From Cohaesibacter haloalkalitolerans (GTDB lineage Bacteria > Pseudomonadota > Alphaproteobacteria > Rhizobiales > Cohaesibacteraceae), in the NCBI RefSeq assembly GCF_003574655.1, contig NZ_QNUM01000014.1, positions 1 through 54,809 on the forward strand: a DNA stretch of 54,809 nucleotides. Reading direction: 5' to 3'. The first letter of the stretch is position 1, and the number at the start of each line of letters is the position of its first letter. Positions 36,001-44,384 of the stretch are shown in pieces. The notes under the pieces are model-generated. The model was not told the DNA's origin. It searched no databases and saw nothing but the letters and a program-made list of their open reading frames with translations. A program made the translations under genes and the position numbers.

Positions 36001-37606
36001 AGATCCCCCAGGCCTCGACCTCCCCCTTAGCCAGCGCCCACAGGACGTGCTCCCCGCCAAATAGCTGCGCATCAGCGTCGAACAACAGCCCCGGCAACAG
36101 CATGGCCCTGGGAACGGAGACATAGGACCGACGGGCAACATCATGCAGCACCAGATAGCTTTTGCCGACCATCACCAGACGCCCAAAAGCCGAGACGGCC
36201 CGTGTCATCTCCGCCAGAGGTTCAAGCGCCGCGACCCCGTCGGTCAGCAGTTGCACGCCATCCGTACCGATCCGCCAGGTCTGATTGCTTGCCGTCAATG
36301 CCAGAAGCTGTCCATCCCGGTCGCGAGCCATCGACCGCACCGCCTGTCCGTCGAGCGACCACGTGCTGATCTTGCCATTGCGATCCAGCAGGCCGACATT
36401 GCCAGCAGAGGCGAAATAGAGGCCATTGAGAGTCGGGGCGTCAAGAAAGACTGATAGAGGCTCATCGGCGAGTTGCTCCCAACTGCGCGCCGCCCGCTCA
36501 TAGCGATAGATGCCAGCCTCCCCGAGCGTGAAAATGCTCTTGCCATCCTGCGAGATCAGGGCGCGCGACAGACGCGCCTGCGACAGTTCGGGATAGAGCC
36601 TGTCCTCACCAAACAACCGCACCAGCGAGCCGGGCGCTTCATAGCGGTAAAGCCCGAGACAAGCCCCTTCGCCACAGGTCCGTGTTGCCAGCACCAGCGC
36701 CTCGCCCTCGAACACCGACAGATCGAGGACAGCCTTGAAGCCATCATCAACCAGCCGGGCCGTGCTGACTTCACCATGCGCATCAAAGGACACCGCCCGC
36801 AATCCCGATGCAGTTGCCAGCAGAAACCCGTCGCCAACCGCCACCATCCGCGACGGCGGGGCGAGACTGTCATCGCCCATGATAGCCGTCTGGCTCTTGG
36901 CAGAAAGCGGCACCCAAAGGCGGCGGGTCAGATCGAACAGCCCCAGCCCTTCGGCACGTGTTGCCAGCAGCAGCCAGTGTTTGTCGGCAGAGATCGCCAG
37001 ATCGGCAATGTCCTGATGGTCGATTGCCTTGCCGGAGGCTCCGACAAAGCGCGTGTCCGACACGAGCACCTGCCATTTGCCGTCATAGCGGACAAGCAGG
37101 CCACCGTCTTCACTATAGGCAAACAACGCCCGAGGATCGACACAAGCGGCAAGAGCCTCGCCGCTCTGGTTGGAACAGCCGGACGAAAGATCGGAAAAGG
37201 CGCTTTCGATACCCGCAAGACCGCCCGGCCCTTCATCGTCAGACCACAGACCGCTGCCGAGATCGACGCTGTGCAGCGCGCCGCCCTTGCGCAACAGCGT
37301 GAGCAGATCATCGTCGGCCAGATAGGCAGCCCCGACAAACGCACCAGACTGCCGCGCCGCATCGGACCGGAGGTTGGCTGCCAGACGGTCATCGGCAAAT
37401 GGCTCGATCGGCTCGGGATCAAACCAGCCGAACCGCGCCTGCCCGCTTGCAAGAAACACCCCGAGGACAACCAGCCCGACGGCAACAAGCCCGAACAGCG
37501 ACAACAGGATTGCGTCCAGCCGTCCGCGCAAGGGCACCAACCGCTCGATTGTACGCCTCTTGGCTTCCACTCTGTCAAAAGCGCGGTCACGCCACCGGGA
37601 AAACAT
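30056..37606 (-). CDS. Giant single-pass protein, 2,516 residues, predicted chain of beta-propellers
   Basis: By far the largest gene here. A basic N-terminus (about 30 residues) precedes one membrane helix (about 32-53, AILLSLFGLVAVGLVVLGVF). The remaining ~2,460 residues should be periplasmic by the positive-inside rule. They consist of strand-rich repeats of about 40-45 residues built on a pattern like G-I/V/L-W/Y-R/H-Y/F followed by R-x-W, for example AGIYRYERAARSWEQL, SGIWRYESDRRHW, YGVWHYHTGLDRRLEW and DALWRFEGSRFERAD. This resembles two-component-regulator or WD-like propeller blades; the length would allow about eight propellers. I find no catalytic motif. The ATG at 37606 has GGGAGGG upstream and lies two bases after the previous stop. 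The likely role is a binding scaffold or sensor. Confidence 0.85.
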   Translation of the reverse strand: MFSRWRDRAFDRVEAKRRTIERLVPLRGRLDAILLSLFGLVAVGLVVLGVFLASGQARFGWFDPEPIEPFADDRLAANLRSDAARQSGAFVGAAYLADDDLLTLLRKGGALHSVDLGSGLWSDDEGPGGLAGIESAFSDLSSGCSNQSGEALAACVDPRALFAYSEDGGLLVRYDGKWQVLVSDTRFVGASGKAIDHQDIADLAISADKHWLLLATRAEGLGLFDLTRRLWVPLSAKSQTAIMGDDSLAPPSRMVAVGDGFLLATASGLRAVSFDAHGEVSTARLVDDGFKAVLDLSVFEGEALVLATRTCGEGACLGLYRYEAPGSLVRLFGEDRLYPELSQARLSRALISQDGKSIFTLGEAGIYRYERAARSWEQLADEPLSVFLDAPTLNGLYFASAGNVGLLDRNGKISTWSLDGQAVRSMARDRDGQLLALTASNQTWRIGTDGVQLLTDGVAALEPLAEMTRAVSAFGRLVMVGKSYLVLHDVARRSYVSVPRAMLLPGLLFDADAQLFGGEHVLWALAKGEVEAWGISGEGNAVSLTRLAHQLLSQPVRSVHRDGDTLLLVDGSGRPFRLKAEGRHIAMQSLLGQMDRAQGIVKDVLHQGTLTYLARDRAVSVYSEMERGYVDTILMPVNEDIREIAKVGDSLYLLGEAGSVIASDRNQRLTGSDVPFAFGSDALTDALSNGLELFLASDQGVTVYSPSARSITRRFELGVSGTLRLAGVTEGEPVSYDGQSAWFGERSLSIDGAQVLSASKVGQDIATLQTDGAVTFLARHPIHDGSLGQPVCYYRNPGLSGESIIDVVALPGLGVGALVDGTLWLRDQPHRRFAGFTLSLSTFPPNARMVILKDQLVIHNEQDAYLVPLEALKPSDSCDRYNVDLTHAVVHLAAEQLAVSEANDEIGLLLADGAYQVWKDGVISERIPARAINSPDPRAFQSMAQMGNGLYFTDQSGIWRYESDRRHWSHRAFPMEAGAVVRSDLTASGDDLVVTVETADGRSLGGAVDAALTSLSLSPLRQWASPALPFSPDALIDVARMADGRWLYLSDNAIAVAEEPGSVRPTMSRAIAMPYAAGGRKVMQQNGQTIILDGDPEAPSSLLVIRGQGLFAVEGEAPALFSYQPAAGETVTVLADNRLLLHEADGAVRLCEWQSGQTGFSRCTLILPKALRLDVRKISRAIPLVDDRWLVAMDDGRAWLVDRPHRKQLALSSDGGPIKAVLKRADGAILIERETGVFRLDAVTGTLTAQGKAEDAESLEADTERLVAAIDADSGMLDATRLQDEQGQILISAGAFAVERVIGQMATVEAPEAGNDAVRWDRQSGRFAFVDEAGMPLMLTVREAMPDGTFAFAASGKAVALGDEHFMVVNRYGVWHYHTGLDRRLEWRRLSLSSTIAGAGQGKVYFADGRAIGAEDERPEAANPDYALSLGSLQLRANAMTGRVSASWSDGLKIHDAFAADGFKFDDRRDVAYADGEGWFLTPVGLVQADSLSDAAPLPSSRSVELTSLGNRLFALDGGRQWLVFDVLGWQRADNPFSDRQVAYDQDLIWLYQNGRLITRSTTRTMSAERRLGLRFESDILLDAAFAEDGLVVRLGDGVRQFSGFDALAMTVEASADLPAGLTLAVRPMHDGRQAIVAVTRRGAVSRRWTGHGFDRVDYGDNPDIERIAAELDWLRVRFVANRSSVELKTEAIGVAGGWSPIGWGRGEPMPMDRFLAILGVGNKLYAGTPIGLQILTVDAGHIASQRFVELDGAGAGQGRHEPAYHIGAYRNRDAEAYVLGRDDCLAVEDGVLRPCERGETLSVETLGGNGFWQWERQKGAILLRYMDDSGLPSGEAVPVPASGQFPHDSLDDVVQCGGTLFQSWRGTVTALGGSMALERSYPLGRRGAGRSALGALRFDCQPTTIAPSRSEPKGLPAGLYVGGGDALWRFEGSRFERADAYRSALAMRQRAGMAFETGRMRVRNEAGAVQFDYRDGDSWRPLALAGGRLAMDERQGLVSAKGQVWAYTRQGFVALDSGTGAIDPDQFSLTPLAGDEAAHCDFDLAETAGDGSSFLSLAGEAEEAGEGSQTVLRCLDGRLWQGRLDHSGTPFEAYLAPDGPVDPFVERALFQGRDSAIELIGRTAGQPGSLRFLWRGEDNALSGGRFALDAVSQIAQIERDHIDMITGLGWVRQQVGDWEGESAVRAAGQQALAGRLIVLQTDMDVDRALERDRPASASLCLEGENGDFYRWRPRGQLDRVPACEGLLADDGHFAYRGGKDGVHMTAASLNGNRISRRLVEGRFSDLSVSGHAVLARQDGRIVAAARTDDRVILFDPGSGELVGEWALTQKPLALTTDDSGAIALLSATGRQTLKGEAVNSCRALSGLAEAYGGDGVAGVEVASARAYAHVVRPGMGASILSLDCEGYSEDAGVYGDVTRLDDRMRYLGNFELWGRPDAAMALEVGQGNALWATFGGRRAMLMTLASGPLFIRRVGDHFIVADRNEVYQADLDALMSHVMRYGSLIGQGGRNDQDP

Positions 37607-37608
37607 GC

Positions 37609-38919
37609 CTAGAACCCTCCCGCAGCAAGCCGACTGCCATCCATCACCCGATAGGCGGGCTGCCCTTCGGGCCACAGGCTGAGCGCTCCGTCTTCCAGCC
37701 CCTTGCGATGAACAGTCTCGTGCAGCAGACGGATAGTGGCAAGACGCGATCGGGCAAACCACCACGCCAGCGCGTCCGCCTCGGCCTCGAAGTCGTCCGA
37801 GAGACGCAGCGCATTGTAGGTCCGGTCGAGGCTGGCAAGCACCGCCGCCGAGGCCACCGACCAGTTGCGGTCAGCAACCGCAAGAAAGGCAAAGCAGCAG
37901 GGAGCCAGCAATCTTGTCATGTCGCATTCCCCCGGCTGGACCCGGCGCGTCTGCGCAAACTGGGCTGAGGTGGCAGCCGAAAGCTGATCAAGACTGGCAA
38001 GAGCCTGCCGCAGGGCTCCCTGACAGGAGGCCAGCGGCCGCCCGGCGCAGAAGGCTTCCAGCAACTGCAAGCGTGGCCGTTCGTCCGGATCAAGCGCCGC
38101 GAGGAGTTCGTTGAGATAGTCGGCAACAGCGACATCCTGATGCCTGTCGACATGGCTGAGAAAGGCCAGATCGAAAAAGGCCTCAAGCCACCGTGCCCGC
38201 TTTTCATGGTCATCGCCAGCCTGATGCGGCTCCGCCCTGTTGCCATCACACATGACGGGAAACAGTGCTCGCGCCCGCATCAGGCGGTCGGCCTGCCGCA
38301 GCCAGCCTTTTTCCACCCCGTTGCCTGCAAGGACAGCAGCCTCCATCCGCTCAAATTGCGCATCAAGGGCATGCTTGATCACCAGTTCGGCATAGGAGGC
38401 TCCAACACCGGTTCGCCGCGCCCAGCCAACCACTGTCTGCAACAGTCCCATGTCGGGCGCTTCATTGCCCTGAACCCGCAGCCGCACAAGCCCTGCCAGC
38501 ACCAGAATGACCATGCGATGCAACGGCCGCAACGGATCATGGCCGCTTGCCCAGCTCACCGACAGCAACGCAAGGATGATCCCGACGGGCAGCCATAGCA
38601 CCAGACACCATGGATACCACGCGGTCCAGAGCCAGCCCTTGAGCGGCAGCCAATAGGCATCATGCAGCCGGTAGATATCGAAGAAGGGAAAGATGTCCGG
38701 CCAGAGCTCAAAGACGGTAGGAAGAGAAAAGAGCAGCACCCCCACCAGCCCGCCACCGAGCATCCAAATGCGCCGGTTGCGATTGGGTCGATAGGGGTCA
38801 GGCGCATTGTCCTGCAGCAACAGCGAAAGCGAGCCCGCTCGCCGCTCTTCCGGCGGCGGCACGGCCACAGGCTTTTTCCGCAAGGAAAGGGCCAACAATT
38901 GTTTCACTCGCCGGATCAT
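37609..38919 (-). CDS. Unknown membrane protein with large cytoplasmic helical domain
   Basis: A 436-residue protein. A basic N-terminus (~50 residues) is followed by two clear helices (about 51-73 and 101-122) and possibly a third (134-148). About 290 mostly helical residues with no family I recognise come after that; cysteines occur in FCAGRPLASCQG and PGECDMTRLLAPCCF. The ATG shares a base with the previous stop (TGATG), so translation is coupled. It directly precedes the giant gene, with a two-base gap, and may anchor or export it. Confidence 0.8.
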   Translation of the reverse strand: MIRRVKQLLALSLRKKPVAVPPPEERRAGSLSLLLQDNAPDPYRPNRNRRIWMLGGGLVGVLLFSLPTVFELWPDIFPFFDIYRLHDAYWLPLKGWLWTAWYPWCLVLWLPVGIILALLSVSWASGHDPLRPLHRMVILVLAGLVRLRVQGNEAPDMGLLQTVVGWARRTGVGASYAELVIKHALDAQFERMEAAVLAGNGVEKGWLRQADRLMRARALFPVMCDGNRAEPHQAGDDHEKRARWLEAFFDLAFLSHVDRHQDVAVADYLNELLAALDPDERPRLQLLEAFCAGRPLASCQGALRQALASLDQLSAATSAQFAQTRRVQPGECDMTRLLAPCCFAFLAVADRNWSVASAAVLASLDRTYNALRLSDDFEAEADALAWWFARSRLATIRLLHETVHRKGLEDGALSLWPEGQPAYRVMDGSRLAAGGF

Positions 38920-39446
38920 CAGCCTTGCCCCCACCTGAGACCTGAAGACCCGGAGAGGTCTGTGCTCTCATGGTCGCGCATGGACACTTCGATGCTGCCC
39001 GCACCAGCAATCCAGCCCCAGCCGCGACTGACAAGACCGCTGATGTCGGCCCGATAGACAAAGGCACCATAGACCAGCCCCAAGGCGACCACCAGCACAA
39101 GAATGCAGCGCCAGAAACGGGACCAGACCCGTCGAGCCTTGAGCCACAGGAACTCCCCCCGCCGCGCCACCATCACAAGGCGATAATGCAGCCGGGTCCA
39201 GCGCATCGACCAGTGCGCCTTTTTCAAGTCGCGCCGCGACTGCTTGCCAAGCGCCGAGCGGGTCTGCAGAAAGCCTTCAACCCTCGCCTTGCCACTGCTG
39301 GAAGCCTTCTGGATACGGCCGATATTCTGACGCGACCGGGCGATATTTTCGGGTATTTCGGCCAGCCCCTGCTCAAACGTCCGGTCAAACGGATCCAGCA
39401 GTCTTGCAGTGTCTCCCAGAGACCTTGGCGGTGAAGGATCAGGCAT
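38919..39446 (-). CDS. Small single-pass membrane protein of the cluster
   Basis: A 175-residue protein. Residues 1-110 are cytoplasmic, very basic and helical (coiled-coil-like around 20-75). One membrane helix runs from about 112 to 130 (FWRCILVLVVALGLVYGAFV), followed by a ~45-residue periplasmic tail rich in Gly and Ser. No family recognised. The start overlaps the previous stop by 8 bases (ATGCCTGA), and its stop shares a base with the next start. Confidence 0.78.
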   Translation of the reverse strand: MPDPSPPRSLGDTARLLDPFDRTFEQGLAEIPENIARSRQNIGRIQKASSSGKARVEGFLQTRSALGKQSRRDLKKAHWSMRWTRLHYRLVMVARRGEFLWLKARRVWSRFWRCILVLVVALGLVYGAFVYRADISGLVSRGWGWIAGAGSIEVSMRDHESTDLSGSSGLRWGQG

Positions 39447-41649
39447 TTTTGTCCAGCTCCTCCCGCAAACGCTCGATCATCTCATTGATTGCGCCGATAT
39501 TCCGGCTGGCGGTCTGGACAAAGGCCTGCGAATTCTGATGCTCCGTCCAGATGGCATCCTGAATGGTGCGACGGGTGCTCTCCAGCTCGGAGAACTTGCC
39601 CGGTACCTTGCGGATCATGTCCTCATAGGAAGAGGCATTGCGAATGCTCTCGCCAACCAGTTGCTCCAGCGCCACCGACCGGTCGCTGAGATCTTCCATC
39701 AGACCGGTGATTTTGGACAGATAAACCCTGAGTGCGTTGACCTCCTCGGCCATCGCGTCCAGCAATCCCTCGCTGCGCGATGCAAGCGCCCGGTCCACAG
39801 CGGCCATATCCGCCTCAAGCCTTGTTGCAAGCGCTGCATTGCTTGTCTCGATCTTCTGCATCTGCTCCCCGCGCCAATGGGCATCCACCATTTCGGACAC
39901 AAAAGAGGCGGTATCCAGATAATGGCCGATCTGCAGATTGTCGTTGAGGAACGGGATCACGCGCCGCACGGGCAGGAAGTCGGCACCATCGAGAATCTCG
40001 ATACGCAGCCTGCCATCCTCGCTCTGGCCAAAGCAGTAGATCGGGTTCTCCATCTTCATGACGTCTGCCACATCGGACGCATTGAAAAAGCCGCCAAAGC
40101 CCTGCTTAAGATAGCTGTCGATATCGCTCTGGGTGGCGCGAAAGTTGGGCACGACCACATGGGACGGTGGCGTGAAGACCAGACTGCGGGCCTTCCGGGC
40201 AACAGCAAACTGGGCAAACATCGGGTCGACCCGATGACTGATGGTGCCGCATTTCAGCCTGTTCCGCCAGAGAACAGTCGGATAGGCCGGTTCCGTTCCC
40301 ACATCCCGCAACCGATAGAGCAGGAAATGAACCCCGTGCGGATCTTCGCTGCTGCTCGAAAAGCCATAGCGGAGATGGCCCGAATCGATAACCTCGAGAC
40401 TGAACCGCCTGAGATAGTCGACAAAGGCCTCGATCCCCTCGGCAGGAAAGCGCAGCAGACGCCAGTCCCCTGCCCCTTCGCCGAGAATGAGGTCTCGCCG
40501 GATCGCCAGCTCATCAATCTGCCGGTCGATCTCCATCAACAGCTCCGAGCTGTCGTTGTAATCAGGCAACCGTTGCAGGCTCAGGCGGTGACCGATCGTG
40601 CTGGCGTGCTGTTCCAGCAGCCCGCGCAGATGGACCGTCGCATCATCCAGATGGGCCAGCCTGACGAAATCGACATCGACCGGCGGAGAAACGGGCGCCG
40701 CAGCAGCAGCTTCGCCTCCCGCCCCGTCAGCAGCAACGGCATCATTGCCAGCGGAGGAGACGGACGACAAAATGTCGAGCTTCGGCAGATCGACCTCAAG
40801 CGCATCGATGCTCACCATGCCGCTGTCGTCGCTCTGCCAATCAAGTGCCAACCCCTTGGGCGCCTCCGCTCCAAGCGTCAGCATCAGCCGGAAGACGATG
40901 CGGCTCGCGGCCACCCGCACGGTTTCAGCAAGCTGCACCTGCGGTTTGAGCAGCAGCAGGTGACCTCCGACAAGCGGATAGGCAAGCCGGAAATCGACGT
41001 TGCCTTCAAACAGCTCCTGATGCCTGAGGACAATCGCTTCGGTACCGCCCCATTCCGGATTGATCCCGATCCTGGCAATGGCCAGATGGCCGGGAATATC
41101 ACCAGCCCGCGGCGGCTCGGCCCGCTCGACCCCGAGGCACGACAGGTTCATGCCGCTGGATCGCCATTCAATGCGGGCAAAGGCCTCGGCAACCGAGGTC
41201 ATCGGCCCGACCACTCCAAGCACATAGGCCGTGTCGTCAAGAGCCGTCGCCGTGGCAATGGCATTAGAGCCGATCGCCATCAGGAAGCGGCTCTGGCTTG
41301 ATGCGATGGCAAGCCCGATCAGCCCGGCAAAGGCCCGCGTGGCATCCTCGGCAATCCACTCTTCCAGTCTGGCGTCGGCCAGATCGTCGGGCAGCCGCCC
41401 ACCCTTGCTGGCGATGGACGGATGCCGGTTGTAGCTCTGGTAAAGCATCCCCTCGATGCGCGGATCAACATCGGCACCGGGGCGGGTATGGTCGGTGCGG
41501 AAGGACAGCACGACCTGACCACTACGCTCCGGCTGAATATGGATGCGGTCGATCCCCTCGGCCCCGGTCTTCTCGATCAGATCCGCCAGAATTTCCAGAG
41601 CAACCTCGGCAGAAAGGCGAGGCAGCACATAGACCAGTTGTTCAGCCAT
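39439..41649 (-). CDS. Unknown 736-residue protein with C-terminal coiled coil
   Basis: A large protein with no signal peptide or clear membrane helix. Residues 1-310 look alpha/beta, with a glycine-rich segment (AIGSNAIATATALDDTAYVLGVVGP). An Ala/Gly-rich linker (about 310-335) leads to a second mixed domain, and residues ~590-736 form long amphipathic helices typical of a coiled coil (LEADMAAVDRALASRSEGLL, then LVGESIRNASSYEDMIRKV). I recognise no family. GAGGTAA precedes the ATG, which overlaps the previous stop by 8 bases. It could be an oligomeric scaffold of the RavA-like module. Confidence 0.8.
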   Translation of the reverse strand: MAEQLVYVLPRLSAEVALEILADLIEKTGAEGIDRIHIQPERSGQVVLSFRTDHTRPGADVDPRIEGMLYQSYNRHPSIASKGGRLPDDLADARLEEWIAEDATRAFAGLIGLAIASSQSRFLMAIGSNAIATATALDDTAYVLGVVGPMTSVAEAFARIEWRSSGMNLSCLGVERAEPPRAGDIPGHLAIARIGINPEWGGTEAIVLRHQELFEGNVDFRLAYPLVGGHLLLLKPQVQLAETVRVAASRIVFRLMLTLGAEAPKGLALDWQSDDSGMVSIDALEVDLPKLDILSSVSSAGNDAVAADGAGGEAAAAAPVSPPVDVDFVRLAHLDDATVHLRGLLEQHASTIGHRLSLQRLPDYNDSSELLMEIDRQIDELAIRRDLILGEGAGDWRLLRFPAEGIEAFVDYLRRFSLEVIDSGHLRYGFSSSSEDPHGVHFLLYRLRDVGTEPAYPTVLWRNRLKCGTISHRVDPMFAQFAVARKARSLVFTPPSHVVVPNFRATQSDIDSYLKQGFGGFFNASDVADVMKMENPIYCFGQSEDGRLRIEILDGADFLPVRRVIPFLNDNLQIGHYLDTASFVSEMVDAHWRGEQMQKIETSNAALATRLEADMAAVDRALASRSEGLLDAMAEEVNALRVYLSKITGLMEDLSDRSVALEQLVGESIRNASSYEDMIRKVPGKFSELESTRRTIQDAIWTEHQNSQAFVQTASRNIGAINEMIERLREELDKNA

Positions 41650-43261
41650 TTACCTCGTCCCAAAAGAATTGCAGCATTGCACCAACCAGTTCGCCTGCGA
41701 GCTTGTTGAGGGCTTCCGGACTGACCGGATCAGAGGCTCCGCCCGGAATGGCAATGGACAGGGCCGCCTTCTGCCCATCCTCGAGAGTGTATCGCTCGCC
41801 ACCACGTATCGCGGCGGGGCAATTGATGACCATCGTGACGGTCGGCGGCGTCGAATGAGGACCAGAAGTGATGAACGGTGCAGCACCCACGCGGGCGCGC
41901 CGGATCACCACCATCAGGGCCGCAGCAAAATCCGGCAGATCGTCATCCCCCGGCCCGGAGGCTTCGGGAAACAGCGTGCCCAGAATATCGCCGAGCCCCG
42001 GCTCCTTCTGCTGCCAGAAACAGGATGCAGCCATCCCGCCATCCTGCCGACTGTCAAGCCCCGGCATCAGGGAGAGGAAGCCGGGCAACCAGCCTGCATC
42101 GCAGAAAAACCGGTGCATCTGAAGACGACTGACAGTGGTGGCATCAAGCACCTTGAGATGGCGATAGTCGCCCACCTTCATGCGAGCGGTGACAACGCCC
42201 ATCTGCCGACGCCATTGCCCAAAGCGCACCTCGCTTTGCAACAGGTCATTTTTGGCCAGAACAATCGCCATGCGAAAGATGGCATCGAGCCAGCAGGCCC
42301 TGGCCAGCGCAATCGCCGGGTCGTCGCCGTCATCAAGGCTTGCCCCGAGCAGCAGCACCTGCTGCTTCTGGTCGAGCGGTGGCGGGCGGTGCCTTGCGAA
42401 AAACGACGAATTGAGCAGCTTGTCGGCCAGAAGATGCGGCGGCAAAACCATTTCCGACAACAGCATGTCCTCGATGTCCTCGACGCGAGCGGTGGTATGG
42501 ATGCCCACCACGCCCCCCTGTTTAGGGTGCGCCAGATGGGCATTCTGCTCCTCGGTCAGCTCGAAACTGTCCTGCCCCGGTTCCGGCACAAAACTCGGTT
42601 TCGGCGCAAGACCATGGACCATCCGTAACAGCACATCATCATAATAGACCCGGGCAAAAGCCTGCTCGGTAAAGTCACCGCCGCCGTGGCGGGCCCGCTG
42701 CAATTCTCCCCAAAGCTGATGCGCAACCCGCTCCCAGAACAACGGCCAGGCCTGCGATTCCCGTTGTTTTTCGGGCTTTCCGTCCTCACGCGCCGTCAGG
42801 TCCGTTTCGCAAACCGCGAGAAAGCGCGCCTCGAACCGCCGCGCAAACGACAGATACGCCTCCTCATCGACCCTATCGAGCCCACTCTCAAGGCTGAACA
42901 GGAAGGTCTCGCCCATCTCCTCCATGACCATTGCGGCAAGCGGCAGCAGACAGATGTCATAGAATTGCGGTCGCGGGATGTGATCGAACTGCCGCGGATC
43001 CTGCTTCATGCTGCGAGTTGCGTCGAGCGCATCAAGAAGACGACGATAGACCAACAGCCGCACCGGATTGGAAAAATCCGGATAGCGCACAGAGAATCCC
43101 TGAGCCAGCTCACGCGCAAAGCCGGGCGGGATGCCGATATGACGATCATGGAACAGGCGCAGGACCTTGCGGGTCTCTCCCTGCACCGGGAGAGTTGTCT
43201 CTCCCACAGCAGCGGTGATCCAGCGATCAGCCTGTTCTCTCCCGACGATGGTCACATTCAT
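41642..43261 (-). CDS. Unknown partner of the RavA-like ATPase, 539 residues
   Basis: A soluble-looking protein of mixed helical and strand content. I searched it for a VWA metal site (DxSxS), since RavA-type ATPases usually sit beside the VWA protein ViaA, and found none. The N-terminus (REQADRWITAAVGETTLPVQ) and the tryptophan-rich middle (ESQAWPLFWERVAHQLWGEL) match nothing I know. The start is fused to the ATPase stop (TAATG), so the two are made together. It may replace ViaA as a substrate adaptor; this is inference from position only. Confidence 0.8.
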   Translation of the reverse strand: MNVTIVGREQADRWITAAVGETTLPVQGETRKVLRLFHDRHIGIPPGFARELAQGFSVRYPDFSNPVRLLVYRRLLDALDATRSMKQDPRQFDHIPRPQFYDICLLPLAAMVMEEMGETFLFSLESGLDRVDEEAYLSFARRFEARFLAVCETDLTAREDGKPEKQRESQAWPLFWERVAHQLWGELQRARHGGGDFTEQAFARVYYDDVLLRMVHGLAPKPSFVPEPGQDSFELTEEQNAHLAHPKQGGVVGIHTTARVEDIEDMLLSEMVLPPHLLADKLLNSSFFARHRPPPLDQKQQVLLLGASLDDGDDPAIALARACWLDAIFRMAIVLAKNDLLQSEVRFGQWRRQMGVVTARMKVGDYRHLKVLDATTVSRLQMHRFFCDAGWLPGFLSLMPGLDSRQDGGMAASCFWQQKEPGLGDILGTLFPEASGPGDDDLPDFAAALMVVIRRARVGAAPFITSGPHSTPPTVTMVINCPAAIRGGERYTLEDGQKAALSIAIPGGASDPVSPEALNKLAGELVGAMLQFFWDEVNG

Positions 43262-44352
43262 TACAATTGGCCCTTGACCAGCAGCGACATCAGGTCGTTT
43301 TCCTGAAACGGATCCGGCAAGCGGTCCAGCCCATGTCGCGCCAGCAGCATCAGATCCTCGCCGATGTCAGCCATCGGTTGGGCTTCGCCCTTCTCGGCGG
43401 CCCGCATCAGGGCATTGACCAGAAAGATCCTTGAAAAGCGCACCAGCCGCCGGTTGGAAAGCTGCGACAGACGACGCCCGCGCGCATAGTCGGCGATGCA
43501 GGTGAGGCGCACCAGCATGTCATTGACCCCGTCGTCCTGCAGGTCGATCGACAGTCCGCCACTCTGGCTCATGGCGCGCAGATCGGCCCGGAAGAGCTCC
43601 GCCCGTTCCAGCAAAAGCGGAAAAGTTACGCCTAGATCGGCGGCGTGGCTTTCCTGCCAGCCGGTCTGGATGAGCGCCCCGATGGCATGCGGTTCGGAGG
43701 GCACATTGTCCACCCAGCTACGCAGCAGAAAGCGGTCATAGATCGCCAGCAACTCGGGCCGCTTGGGCGGATAGTTGGTCGCCCCGAACAGACAGGACAG
43801 GTTGACCTCGAAGGATTTGCCCCGGTCGTGAAACTTGTGCTCGTTGATGAAAGTCAGCAGCGAGTTGAGAATGGCGCTCGAGGCATTGAACACTTCGTCC
43901 AGAAAGATGATCTCGGCATGTTGCATCATGCCTTCATGCAAGCGTTCGAGCCCGCCGCTGCGCCCGTTGGCGTCAAACAGCTTGCCGATATCGAAGAAAC
44001 CGAACAACTCCCCCGGCTCGGTAAAGGGCGTCAGCAGATATTCGAAATAGCGCGGCTCCTGCTGCAATTGCCGCAAGACGCCATTCTCGCCATGGCTCTC
44101 GTTGCCAAGCAACTCATCATCGCCCAACAGACCACACAAATGGGCAAAGGCACGGATCAGGCGGGATTTGGCCGTGCCCGGAGGGCCGATCAGCAGCATC
44201 GATTCGCCCGAGGCCACCGCCAGCATCTGGCAATGGATCTGTTCGGAAAGGCCGTAGAAGCGTTCGTTGAGAGTTTTCTTGACCGCCACCAGATCTGAAA
44301 AAAGATCCCCGTGGCGCTCCAGCAATTCCGCCATGACTCTTTGCGAAAACAT
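43261..44352 (-). CDS. RavA-like MoxR-family AAA+ ATPase
   Basis: A 363-residue AAA+ protein. Walker A is GPPGTAKS (56-63), Walker B IIFLDEVFNAS (LDEV 151-154), and sensor 1 lies in LFGATNYPPKRPELLAIYDRFLLRSWVD. The segments FEYLLTPFTEPGELFG and ILNSLLTFINEHKFHDRG closely resemble RavA rather than classical MoxR. Such ATPases remodel protein complexes with a VWA partner. It lacks the extra C-terminal LARA-type domain of E. coli RavA (about 498 residues). AGGAGAG precedes the ATG, 32 bases after the previous gene, one of the few real gaps in the cluster. Confidence 0.9.
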   Translation of the reverse strand: MFSQRVMAELLERHGDLFSDLVAVKKTLNERFYGLSEQIHCQMLAVASGESMLLIGPPGTAKSRLIRAFAHLCGLLGDDELLGNESHGENGVLRQLQQEPRYFEYLLTPFTEPGELFGFFDIGKLFDANGRSGGLERLHEGMMQHAEIIFLDEVFNASSAILNSLLTFINEHKFHDRGKSFEVNLSCLFGATNYPPKRPELLAIYDRFLLRSWVDNVPSEPHAIGALIQTGWQESHAADLGVTFPLLLERAELFRADLRAMSQSGGLSIDLQDDGVNDMLVRLTCIADYARGRRLSQLSNRRLVRFSRIFLVNALMRAAEKGEAQPMADIGEDLMLLARHGLDRLPDPFQENDLMSLLVKGQL

Positions 44353-44384
44353 ACAACGACTCTCCTAAAAAGCGGCAATGCCGC

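Noticed and set aside
41642-43261. ViaA-type VWA protein next to the RavA-like ATPase
   Set aside because: Expected from gene order, but no DxSxS or other MIDAS residues are visible, so I did not assign it.
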